Assembly: GCA_031213475.1 (NCBI GenBank)
Contig: JARUPZ010000002.1
Coordinates: 10,209,628 to 10,273,627, forward strand
Origin: Nereocystis luetkeana
Lineage: Eukaryota; Sar; Phaeophyceae; Laminariales; Laminariaceae
Length of the DNA: 64,000 nt
Direction of reading: 5' to 3'
The translations under genes were made by a program, and so were the position numbers. This document shows, in pieces, positions 53,810 through 63,801 of the stretch. The notes beneath the pieces are model-generated. The model did not search any database. It saw nothing but the letters and a program-made list of their open reading frames with translations, and was not told the origin of the DNA. Each line of letters starts with the position of its first letter. Within the stretch, counting starts at the first letter, position 1.

Positions 53810-55035
53810 AGTCAGGAGTTGGGTTGGGTCTTCGCCCGTGCCTTGATCCCAACAGAAACCCAAACACCTGAACAGCCTACGAACCTAAAGATCCCTTCTC
53901 CCAGATTGTTAAAGGCCCTCCCCGTAATAGTACTCCGAGAAATGATGTTTAAGTGGGATGGAAAGGAGAATTTCGGCGCCGGTGTGTACTGCTGTGGGTA
54001 CACTCCTACCACTGCATGCACTCGCGTCACCACCATATCATGTCCCAACAGACAAAAAGTTTTTTTATTATCTGAATAATTCATGCACTATATATACTAT
54101 TCCAGTAGACGTCCGTTTTCCCTCCTCGGAAGCACTATGCCCTACACCCCTTTCAACAAGAGTTTTCCCCTGCCTACTGCTATATACACATTTCCCAACA
54201 GGCGGCAGTTGAATCTCTGCTAATACTTCATGCACTAAAACTATTTCAGTAGACGCCACCGTAATCTCTGGAAGCAGTACCCTAATCTGCATGGCTCCAT
54301 ATGAATAGGACTTCCCCTGAATATATATATATATACAGCAGGGATATTTTCCAAGAGTACATACATACTCATTCCTAGGATTTCCGTTTGCATACATGCC
54401 TGCTGTATCCCCGCTCCGCCCCACTGCTTTACATATTAATAGTGCCAGCTCGTATATCGACCGTGGCGACATCCGCCCGCCGATCGGCGCCTTTCGCTGG
54501 ACCCAAACGGCGCCCGTGGTCACCACCTGGTACCCACATACAGTCACAAGTCTACATGATTTGGTTCCCATTTGGGTGCGCTTCTGCATCGCGAGACTTG
54601 TGCAAACCAGGCATGCATTACGTTCCGGCCATAGCGACGGTCCTTCGTCCACGCCCCCCCCCCACCCGGCGCCCCCCAAGACCCGATATACACTAGTAAC
54701 ATCCACGGGCACCTCAACCAAGGTCTTTGTGTGGGGCACCATCAGGTCCAAGGCGCTCACTATTTCTACATCTTGCAAACATGTAGAAAAAAAACGTGTT
54801 TGTTGCGTAAACGAACGTCCCGAAGTGCTACTCGTACGTATTGTACTGTAGGTATCACAACTGCCGCTGTAGGATCATGCACATATCACTACTGGCAAAA
54901 TAGCTGATGAGCCCATATCGACAAGAGAAAGGTTCGATATCGTTCCCCCCCAAGCGTGCGCCGTGGCTGTCGCGCACATCATCACCACCCCTACCACCAC
55001 CACCATAACCACCACCTCCACCACCTCCCACCGTC

Positions 55036-55140
55036 TCAACTTCTGCCCTTGGGGTCGAAAAGCGAGACAAGCTTTCCAGCAACGGAGGGACCGATACGCT
55101 GGACGCTGTTTGATTTTCCGCCGTCAGAAAGCTTCAAGTT
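55036..55140 (-). CDS. MUS81: MUS81 terminal exon
   Basis: 34 codons and TGA. Acceptor TTCGCGCAG downstream of a (CCTG)n array. Contains NSVQRIGPSVAGKLVSLF, the usual last helix of MUS81 proteins ('R.LGP.LS..L..LY'). Confidence 0.85.
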   Translation of the reverse strand, partial: NLKLSDGGKSNSVQRIGPSVAGKLVSLFDPKGRS

Positions 55141-55210
55141 CTGCGCGAAGGACACATGGGTACACCAACAGAAACGCGCGGACAGGCGGGCAGGCGAGCG
55201 GACAGGCGGG

Positions 55211-55253
<43 letters not shown>

Positions 55254-58200
55254 ACAGGCAGGCAGGCAGGCAGGCAGGCAGACAGACAGACAGGCAGACA
55301 GGCAGGCAGGCAGGTTAAAGAAAACGAGAACAAGTTGCACCACTGAGTTGCGCACACCATACGGGGCTCAACACCTGCCAGAAAATGAGCACTATGTACC
55401 GGTACGAGTATTGCACTAATTTCTTGAAAAAACAAATCTGCTACGTGTCGTCTCCAGAAAAAAAAAACACACACACACACAAATTCAAGACAATAGTACC
55501 TAAATTATGCCACAAAACATGCTCAAAATATATGTATTTCCCCCATGGAAACCCATTGGAGGCAGAGGATGGGCATCAGAGACCCCATCAGTCGGATCTG
55601 TTTCGGCCGGTAATTGCCGCGTACCAGCACCCCCATCACAGAAAGCGTCAGTCACTCTACCAGTACCGATCATGAGTAGGACGCGCCCAGCAATAATCGC
55701 GTTTATGGCAGCGCGCCGCCAGACACCACCCTTAGTTTTTACCTGCACGAGGTCGAGCTTCTCCTCCGCGGTACCGCACCGCCCCAGCGCGTTCGCGTAG
55801 TCCCGAGGGCTGCGGAACGCGCGAGAGATCGCCAGCGCCCCCTCCGCGCTGACGCCGAACACCTGTGGGAGGAGGAGGAGGAGGAGGAGGAGGAGGAGGA
55901 GGAGGAGGCACGCGCGCCAATGACCCGCAGGGAAGAGACGAGGGAGTGAGCGAAAAAAAAGTGGTGTTTGACGGGTCTACGTACAGCAATACTGCTCTAC
56001 TGTTATGAATATGGCTGTTATGCAATGCCCCGCCAAGGCCTCTTTAGACGTAATGTACTAGTTTTAGGGTGAGGGTCTCCTTGACGGCTGTCCTTGACGG
56101 CTGTCACGCAGTACACTATTAATAGTGGTAGCGTAGGGATTCTCTTCATGGCTGTCCTCGACTGTCCTTGACGGATGCCCTTTACGGCTGTGTGTGTCAA
56201 GAGGCGAGAGTACCGTCAACCATCGCATCATGTTTGAGGGAGAGGGGGGGGGGGGGGGGTACTCATTACCATGCATGGCCGTAGTCGTATAACCATAGAC
56301 CTCGCATCCCTACAATGCCGGGACGGAGCATGTCGGGTTTTCACTGACCAGGCAGGCATTGCTTGCACCAAGCGAAGCGCCGTGAGGAGTTGGGCGAGTC
56401 GCATGAAGGGTGAACTGCATCCTACGAAGAACCGCTTTAGAGGCTGATTTTCTTGCATATGGAAGCATAATAAATTTATTTAATTTCTGGTGTGGCCAGT
56501 TTCCAGATACAGCAATGGGTTCACTATGCAACTGCCTCGTGGGTGCCTCACCATACACACACTACGTGATACGATCATCCCCCTTGTGCGGAGCAAAGGT
56601 TCTCCCCGCAAAAAAATGGCCTAACTTGACCGCCAGCCGTGGTAACCGCAAAAAAAAACGGTACCCTGGCTGTCTAGCTCACGCAGTGAGAGGCGTGTCT
56701 TACAGCGTCGTTGCCAACCGACGCCAACCCAACCTACATATGTATATATAGACCGCTCGTGAGGCGGACTTCGGCACCTTGCGCGTACAGTATAGCTTCT
56801 TGCATATGGATGGCAGCATCGGGGATCGGGGGGGGGGCGCTGCATGTCACGGCAGATGCTTGCATAGCAGCCTCTAGAGTAATCCGGCATCCGGCTAAAA
56901 ATCGCAAACAAAACCACGGTCGAGTCCACCAGGCCACCCCCCCCGCCCTCAATCACCCACGTCCCGAAGCGAGGTGACACTGCCACCGACCCCACCCCAC
57001 ACCCCATGCAATTTTTACTTTTGAAAAAATCGGTTGTCTTGGGCGTCAAACCTCGCCCAGTGTCCGTGCGGCCGCGCGCATCGTCAACCATTTCCTGCGC
57101 TACAAAACCACGAATCAGACCCTGTTTGTTTTTTTGTTCCCCCCCTTTTTCCAAGAGGAGGGGGGGAAAAAATGTTCGGGTGTCTTCTCTGTAAAACCCG
57201 TCTCTTTTGGGAGGACTCAAGGCACAGCGACCAAAAAAAAAAAAGAGAGACCCTCTTACGTACGAGCATACAATCGCCCATTACAGCAGCGCATCACCAC
57301 CGCAGAAATCAGAACCCACGACAACGGACCCCCCCCCAAAAATAGGCAGGTACGTACCATTCCATGATATATAAGCACCGGTTTCACACTACTTGTTGAA
57401 CCAAAAGGTGACTATAGATCGGGAGAGAGTGGACCTACTTGTGTCCCCCCCGCGCAAAAAATACGTGCTGTAGTAGTACGTACATACTCGCGATTGCGCA
57501 CCTCTCCCTTATGCTGCGCACCACGTTCGACACATCTCCTACTAGATAAGTATTGGTGTTACTAGTACTATTGAAATCCTCTTGGGGCTTCAAAGCGGGG
57601 GGGAAAATGACGATAAAAAAGTGGTGGGCATCACAGCAATGGCCACTGCGTGATTGGGGGGGGGGGGGTGTACTAGATAGGAGATATGTACTCGATCTCA
57701 TGCATGGCCGTAGTCGTATGACCATAGACCCTCGCATCCCTACAATGCCGGGACGGAGCATGTCGGGTTTTCACCGACCAGGCAGGCATTGCTTGCATCA
57801 AGCGCGAAGCGCCGTGAGGTGTCTGGCGAGTCGCATGTAGGGTGAGCTGCATCCTACTAAGAGCCGCTTGTGAGGCGGACTTGCATATGGATGGCAGCTT
57901 CAGTGAGTTAATTTAATTTCCGATTGGGGGGGGCGGGGGCGTGATGACCGTACAATGGTTGGTGTCGTCCGAGTTACACAATGGTTGAAAGGAGTCGCAC
58001 GGCACGGGCTCGGCGTGATCTTCTCCGCACTGCTGGGTGCTCAGGCTGCTCCTAGAGGGTAGACAACCACGGTGTCGGTAACACCAAAGCTATCAACCAT
58101 TGTGTTTTGTTCGCTGTGAGTTGCATCACTGAAAAAGTCGCCAGCTAGGAAAGAGCTGACCTTTAGGTAGTACATGGCAATGGGCATTGCCTGGCTATAG

Positions 58201-61200
58201 GTATTGTGGTTAGTTGCAGCGGTGCCACCTATCCAACCACTGTACTTCGGGTTTCCTTGTTTATGGTAAAGGTTTATTCGTTATATACGGGGTACCTGGT
58301 ACGATTTACCCCGTAAGACGACCACTCGCTCAGAGAGGGAGGGGGGGAGGGAGGGAGGGATGGAGGGAGAGAGCTGAGAGGTCTACCACAACTCATGGTG
58401 AAATAAAAAAACTCGTCATCGCCATGTCGACGGTGCCAGTGCCGACGCCAGCCAACTAATAACACTAGCCGGACAGTCACAGCCCTGCCCAACCCTTTGA
58501 CTTGGTACCGCAGTCCCGTTCTGGGGACAAAACACTCCAGCCATGAGTAGTTTATCCCCAAAACGGGACTGAAGTTTTCCATATAAGGGCTATTACAGTA
58601 GTATTACGGGGGACCCTAGTAAATAGGACCTACGGTACACACAAACACCTATATATTTACCTATTTTTACTAACAACATTTGGTCCTATTTACTATGGTC
58701 CCCCGTAAATAGCAGCCGGGGGGGGCTACTACTCTGTTGCTGCTTGCGTACCATCGCCAACGCTGTACGCTACGTAAAGCGTCGCCTTCTCTTTTCGACA
58801 CCTTTTCCCTCTCCCGTTCCCAAAAAAAGTGATAATAGCCGCTCCTCAACTCTTTACCTGCTCGTACATTGACCGTCAGGGTACCGCAAAAAAAAAATCA
58901 CACTAAATCCAAGTAGATTATCTCCAAAAACGTGGGTGCAGTTAAAAAATAGCGTCTTTTGGGGGGGGGGGCATCGCCTCACCGACGTGAGGCATTTCCC
59001 AAAGTTGAGGTTGACAGTTGGCGACTCCAGAGTCTCGGGCCGCATGGCTTGGTAGAAGTCCGCAAACGAGATCTTGGGTCGGCACGGGTTGCTACAGAAA
59101 TCAGCGACGCTTTCGAGACCCTGGCAGGACATCAGCTGCGAGAAAGGAGGACGGAGGGAGGACAAGGACAAGGACAAAAAGAGAAAGTGATGATGATAAG
59201 GACAAACAGAAGGATAAGGACAAGGACAAACAGAAGGATAAGGACAAGGACAAGGACAAGGATAAGGTTATGGGTAAGGATACGGATAAGAAAATGGAAA
59301 AGGACAAGGATGAGGATAAGGATAAGGATAAGGACAAGGATAAGGATGAGAATAAGGATAAGGATAAGGAGAAGGATAGGGGTAAGGACAAGGACAAGAA
59401 CAAGGACAAGGACAAGGATGAGGATAAGAAAAAGGATAAGCAGAAGGGTAAGAAAAGAGATGAGGATACATACAAGGTAAGGACATAGGTATAAGGACAA
59501 CTGTAAGGACAAAGATCACGACAACGATAGCGAGCCTAAAAGTAAGGATAAGAACAAGGATAATGACAAGGAATACGGATGAGGACAAGGGCAAGCAGCA
59601 GCAGCGACCAGCGCAACGGCAGCATACTTATTCATACTATAGCATTTGATTAGGAACAAAAGCATTTATGAGTACTGGTACTACACATTCAGCACCTGAC
59701 GAAGAACGAAAAGCACCAGTACCAACACATACCAAACACACACCAACACACACCATCACCAACGAGCAAGCAAAGCGGTCACTCGGAGCAGCAACGGTGG
59801 TGAAAAAATCTGGCACATACCGAGCTACCAACGCCCGAGACACGTCCCCCGCCGCCTAATCCAACAATTAAAAAACGGCCCTGGGCATAAATATACTATT
59901 GAAAAGTACCAGTAATAACTATGCTTCATGGAATACACACGAAATTTGTGCGTGATAGTACACTAAACAGGGGGGGGGGGGGGGCGTACAAATTTTTTGC
60001 TCGCCTTTGTCGTTCAACAATTGACCAGGAAGCAGGTGGGGGGGGGGGGGGGGGGGTACTCGTTATCATGCATGGCCGTAGTCGCATGGCCATAGACCGT
60101 CGCATCCCTACAATGCCGGGACGGAGCACGTCGGGTTTTCATTGACCAGGCAGACGCTGCTTGCACCAAGCGCGAAACGCCGTGAGGTCTTCGGCGAGTC
60201 GCATGAAGGGTGAGCTGCATCCTACTCGGGACCGCTTGTGAGGCGGACCCACCTGCAGATGGATGACAGCGCCAATTAGTTGATTTATTTTCTGGTGGGG
60301 GTGTGGAGGGGCGTACAATTTTTATTGCTCACCCTAGCCATTTGATCATAGAGCAAGAAGCAGGTGGGGGGGCGGGGGTTAAAATACACGTAAACAGGAA
60401 CGTCAACGTATTCCCTTCTAGAAAAATACGCGAAGCCGTGTACGAACATAAATATAGCGTACCAGGGTATATTTACACAAGCACAAGAAGGTAGGGAGGG
60501 CGTTTAAATAAAGTACGAGAAAATAATTCAAATCTGGACTAATACGCGAACGATGTACGGTCTATACGAAATACGTACGAGTATGTACGAGTACCGCTGT
60601 ACAAAGAATTATGAGGAGTGGGTGTGGGTGTGGGGGGGGGGGGGGGGGGGGGGCAGTCGGGCATTCACCTGAGCCGACATCGACATAAGAAAGTTCGCGG
60701 TGCCTTGGTGGCTCTTAGTTATCTTCACCGCGAATCCCTGCACAGCACAGCACAGAAGGGGGGAGGAGGGGGAGAGGAGCGGCCGGTGGCGTCTGCGTTG
60801 AAAAAAATAGCTTTTGAACCCGACCCAACGTTGCTGTAATACGGCGTGGGGTAACGCTGTAACCCTGCGCCAATCAAACCCAAAATAAGACATCGCATTG
60901 GAGTAGCCCCTCTTGCCTCGTACCTAGACGGTGTGTGCCCATCGATCGAATACAAGGGCCGTTCGGGTACTATCAATATTCATAATGCTTTATCCAAATG
61001 TTGTCTTATGTTTCGGGACAGAGTGTTACAGCAGTGGTGACAAGCTCTCTCGTGCTGCTGCTGCTGCTAGCTTGAAGCCGAGTTCTACCGCCACCGACCG
61101 AGATGTCCTCACCCCTCTGTCCGGAAATGTAAGGAACCGTGTATCATCACATTTTACACTTGAACCGTCCCTACATTTTACACTTGAACCGTCCCTACAT

Positions 61201-62263
61201 TTTACACTTGAACCGTCCCTACATTTTCGGACAGAGTGGTATTTTACAGCAGCCCTTTCTACACGGCATTCGTAGTGTTTGCAAAGAAATCGATCGGAAC
61301 AAATCTGTTTTTGGCTGATTGTGGACTGTTTTCCCCTAAAAAAATAACCCCCAGACACTTGGAACATTTTCTAAGAGTTAACCAACCCAACCCAACAATA
61401 ATCACTGCTGTAGGTTAAAAGTGGCAACCTCAGGAGGATACGAACGTTTCTTTGTGGTTTCGGGTAATTTTGCTTACGTACGTACAAGTAGGGAGCAGAC
61501 AGGCCACAAGCAACTCAGACAAGCTGGTTTCAACGAAGACTCTTCGCACAGAGCACCCTTTAGCGCCGGCTGCTGCCCGCTAATATAGTGCCTGTGGAAT
61601 CGCTTGCGACAGATGGGGTTAACCAAGCGTGCGGAAGTGTGCTGGCTGGCTGGCGCACATCGGCGCTATGCGCAGAGGGACCAGCTACGGCATGCACATT
61701 TGTTTGTGCGATTCGCGAAAAAAAGGAAAAGAGAAAACCGAACCAAACCAAACCAAACCCACTCAAGTTGACGACATCAGCAGCAGCAGTTACGTACGAA
61801 TATCCCGGTGCGCGGGGTCAGTTCTCAGCGACTGCTGTAGTATCTAACCAGAGGAAAAACATACACCCGTACGAGAAGCGTGCTACGGGATAGCACCGAG
61901 ATTTTCCCCGAAATCTGGAATGTACGAGAAAAAAAAATGAAAAGCGCAAAACCAGAGGAAGAGTCCCAAAGCCTCTTAAGGTATACCTGGTACTTCGTAT
62001 GAATGATATCGCAAAACGAAAATGGCGTCCCAACGATATTGTTTCGGACCCCCGGTCAGATAGAAATATTTTGGATAAAAAACGCCATCTATCATGATAC
62101 CTTATGTAGCAAGACAAAAGCTTCACGTAGGTTTCCACACATTCCAAACCATCGACATCCCTGACCCCCCGTCATGAACTGTTCGGCAGGATCTGTGGAA
62201 TTAAGAGATCCAATAGCAAGTAGATCGCGCGGCTTTTCCGACTCCCAACCGGAAGCATGAGCC

Positions 62264-62302
<39 letters not shown>

Positions 62303-63031
62303 CACACAGATCACACAGATCACACAGAACACACAGATCATGAACCTGCTAGTCTGTAAACACGAGGCGGGGGGTCGGCGATTCTGTTCGAGGACAGACC
62401 TAGGGGGTACGAGAGAGGATACGTCAGTCTCGCTGCGGGACTAAGCGACTCAAAACTACGACAGCCAAAATAAGGTCATCCATCTATAGTAGCACGTACT
62501 GCACATAATATTACGGGGGACCGTAATAAATGCGACCAAATAATTCGTAGTAAAAATAGATAAATATTTAGGTTTTTGTATGCACCATAGGTCTTATTTA
62601 ATATCGCCCCCCGTAATATTAACAGTACTTTTTAATAGTGCACATATTGGTGCTAATAGCGAGGAAGACAAAGTATTTCTACTGCTGCACATAATATATA
62701 CCACAATCATTTTTTGTCGAAATATAACGAACGGTTATATACCAAAATTTAGTCAAAAATGCCCCATACATATTGGAACAGAGTGATGCAACGACTATCG
62801 TTTTCGAGCGCGGGGGGCGGTAGGAGAGGGGGGGAAGGGGGGGGGGGGGGGGGGTGCGTCTCACACCTGGGCCTGGGTGGTCGCCTCCACCGTGCGAAAC
62901 GTTCTCGTCATGTCCACGCCCGTCGTGATCTTCGTGTACTCTGTGAGGTCCCCTTCCAGGAGATAAATGAGCTTCGTCAGGCCGCAGAGGGCCATTTTCC
63001 GCTTCTGGCTAACGTACCTCCCACTCTTTCC
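55036..63031 (-). CDS. MUS81: MUS81-type structure-specific endonuclease subunit, 3' half (five exons)
   Basis: Minus-strand exons in coding order: 63031-62867, 60737-60669, 59135-58983, 55862-55743, 55140-55036. All junctions are phase 0, giving 203 residues and stop TGA at 55038-55036. Visible: GRYVSQKRKMALCGL..IYLLEGDL, which matches the MUS81/XPF nuclease core after the ERK motif; the strand GFAVKIT aligning with 'GFFVKRT'; ISFADFYQAM aligning with 'LTFSDFNA'; and the helix-hairpin-helix VFGVSAEGALAISRAF plus C-terminal SVQRIGPSVAGKLVSLF. MUS81 pairs with an EME1-type partner in the nucleus to cut branched DNA during replication-fork repair and recombination. The catalytic GD..ERK..D part should lie on exons past 64000. 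No further exon is seen between 63032 and 64000. Confidence 0.87.
55187..55314 (+). repeat. (CAGG)n/(CAGA)n microsatellite
   Basis: About 30 tetramers. On the minus strand this is CCTG/TCTG and lies just upstream of the last MUS81 exon. Confidence 0.9.
55743..55862 (-). CDS. MUS81: MUS81 internal exon (helix-hairpin-helix)
   Basis: 40 codons, phase 0. Acceptor CCCACAG directly follows a (CCT)n microsatellite that serves as pyrimidine tract. Donor GTAAAA. Contains VFGVSAEGALAISRAFRSPRD, equivalent to 'VRGVSGEKAAALVDRYSTP', and YANALGRCGTAEEKLDLV. Confidence 0.88.
55867..55908 (+). repeat. (GGA)14 microsatellite
   Basis: On the minus strand a pure CCT run ending four bases from the CACAG acceptor of the MUS81 helix-hairpin-helix exon. 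Confidence 0.92.
56243..56745 (+). mobile_element. Family C repeat, copy 7, full length
   Basis: Starts with a ~17-base poly-G run and ends CAACCGACGCCAACCCAACC as copy 2. Lies in the MUS81 intron between 58983 and 55862. Confidence 0.82.
57640..58110 (+). repeat. Family D dispersed repeat, copy 2, split by Family C copy 8
   Basis: CAATGGCCACTGCGTGATTG (57637-57656) lies before, and GGTTGGTGTCGTCCGAGTTA after, the Family C copy. In copy 1 the two blocks are close together, so Family C seems to have inserted into a Family D copy here. Confidence 0.6.
57656..57930 (+). mobile_element. Family C repeat, copy 8, 3'-shortened
   Basis: Head and middle blocks as copy 7 (CCGGGACGGAGCATGTCGGG, GACCAGGCAGGCATTGCTTG), ending near TTAATTTCCGATT, then a different repeat (57940-58110). 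Confidence 0.8.
58490..58591. mobile_element. Family B element, copy 6 (MUS81 intron)
   Basis: Arms AACCCTTTGACTTGGTACCG and TATAAGGGCT; core GGGGACAAAACACTC conserved. Next to Family A copy 9. Confidence 0.75.
58604..58708. mobile_element. Family A element, copy 9 (MUS81 intron)
   Basis: 105 bp with TA flanks, inserted 13 bases after a Family B element, within the MUS81 intron between 58983 and 55862. Confidence 0.86.
58983..59135 (-). CDS. MUS81: MUS81 internal exon
   Basis: 51 codons, phase 0. Acceptor TTTCTCGCAG lies downstream of a long pyrimidine-rich hexamer array (59157-59580 on the other strand). Donor GTGAGG is followed by poly-C. Contains ISFADFYQAMRPETLESPT and FGKCLTS, equivalent to the segment leading into the helix-hairpin-helix domain. 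Confidence 0.85.
59157..59580 (+). repeat. Hexamer array AAGGAC/AAGGAT
   Basis: About 70 degenerate units. Reads Lys-Asp repeats in one frame and Arg-Ile/Thr in another; I treat this as non-coding because it lies in a MUS81 intron, directly upstream of the 59135 acceptor when read on the minus strand (pyrimidine-rich). Confidence 0.85.
60037..60300 (+). mobile_element. Family C repeat, copy 9 (MUS81 intron)
   Basis: A ~20-base poly-G run, TACTCGTTATCATGCATGGC, the central blocks, then CTGATTTATTTTCTGGTGG-like end. Truncated before the far third. Confidence 0.8.
60669..60737 (-). CDS. MUS81: MUS81 internal exon (69 nt)
   Basis: 23 codons, GFAVKITKSHQGTANFLMS and on to AQ, phase 0 both ends. 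Acceptor TGTGCAG, donor GTGAAT followed by a ~20-base poly-C run. Equivalent to 'DGFFVKRT.....AYLALLT' after the nuclease core. Confidence 0.85.
61147..61218 (+). repeat. 24-bp tandem repeat, three copies
   Basis: Units of ACATTTTACACTTGAACCGT plus CCCT, identical. Flanked by inverted CTCTGTCCGGAAATGTA / TACATTTTCGGACAGAG (61113-61132 and 61208-61228). Confidence 0.85.
62262..62340 (+). repeat. (GCA)12 followed by four ~10-bp units
   Basis: GCA run, then AGATCACACAG repeated four times with one variant. In a MUS81 intron. Confidence 0.85.
62511..62616. mobile_element. Family A element, copy 10, diverged (MUS81 intron)
   Basis: Arms differ at several bases (GGGGGACCGTAATAAATGCG...), so an old copy. 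Lies in the MUS81 intron between 62867 and 60737. Confidence 0.78.
62867..63031 (-). CDS. MUS81: MUS81 internal exon (nuclease core)
   Basis: 55 codons, phase 0 at both ends. Acceptor CACGCAG after a (GTT)5 run; donor GTGTGA, followed within about a dozen bases by a long poly-C run. Contains RYVSQKRKMALCGL and LIYLLEGDL, equivalent to 'R(F/Y).EQK.RL..CGL...YLVE' of MUS81 proteins. Confidence 0.88.
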
Positions 63032-63766
63032 CTGCGTGTTGCAACAACAACAACAACGCCCAAAAAAATGCCGCACCCGTGAGACGAGTTTTTTATTGAT
63101 TTAAGAGCAGTTACGTACGCGAAAATTACAGGGCTGTGAGTTGCCTGGACTCGACGGCCATCTAGTCGGTACCACTCAAATTTCCCGCAAAATTGAGGAA
63201 CGTTCGAAGTTCATGTTCATATACAAGCAGCCCATGTGCTCGGGACAACACAGTAGTGTTTAGTGAAACTTTGGTCGGGAATATAAAGACCGTTTATACG
63301 TTAATATCAAGACCAATCGGTGCTTCTATTTACGGCCAAGACAGTGGCGCAGCAAATAATGCCCAATCGCCTGACTTGGGTCAGCCAAATCACCTGACTG
63401 AGTAGGCCGAATCACCTAACCTACGTTAGTATATATGCCAAATCACCTGACTCAGTTCTTACCCTTTCAAGCAGAAAAAATACACACACACCCAATCACA
63501 CATCAGTCCTAGCCACGAACAGAACGCGGCAAGTCACATACCAGTACGTCCAGAGACACAAGAACCTCGGAAATGTTACCCGCACTCTACTAGCAATACC
63601 TGTACTTGCAAAAAAAAAAAAAACTGCGTACGCAGCCAATCGAAGACTTAAAGTCGGCGACTCCATAGTCAGCCAAGTCATAGCCCTGTATAAGTAGAAC
63701 AGGTCTGGGTAGGTGAGATGGGGGGCTGGAAAATTGTGGTTGGGGTTGTGCGAATGAGTGACTTCC

Positions 63767-63801
<35 letters not shown>

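Larger units (their letters stand above)
50391..55035. other. Region downstream of MUS81, no supported gene apart from repeats
   Basis: Holds the 491-bp inverted-repeat element, Family B copy 5, Family A copy 8, paired poly-G and poly-C runs (52350-52385) able to pair with each other, the telomere-like repeat, and a repeated TTGCAAAGTTGAGTATCAAC segment (51987-52045 and 53217-53280). Confidence 0.55.

Noticed and set aside
59018-59512. Lys-Asp repeat protein (plus) or Leu-Ile/Ser-rich membrane-like ORF (minus)
   Set aside because: Product of a hexamer microsatellite inside a MUS81 intron; the minus-strand reading is hydrophobic only because of CTTATC repeats.
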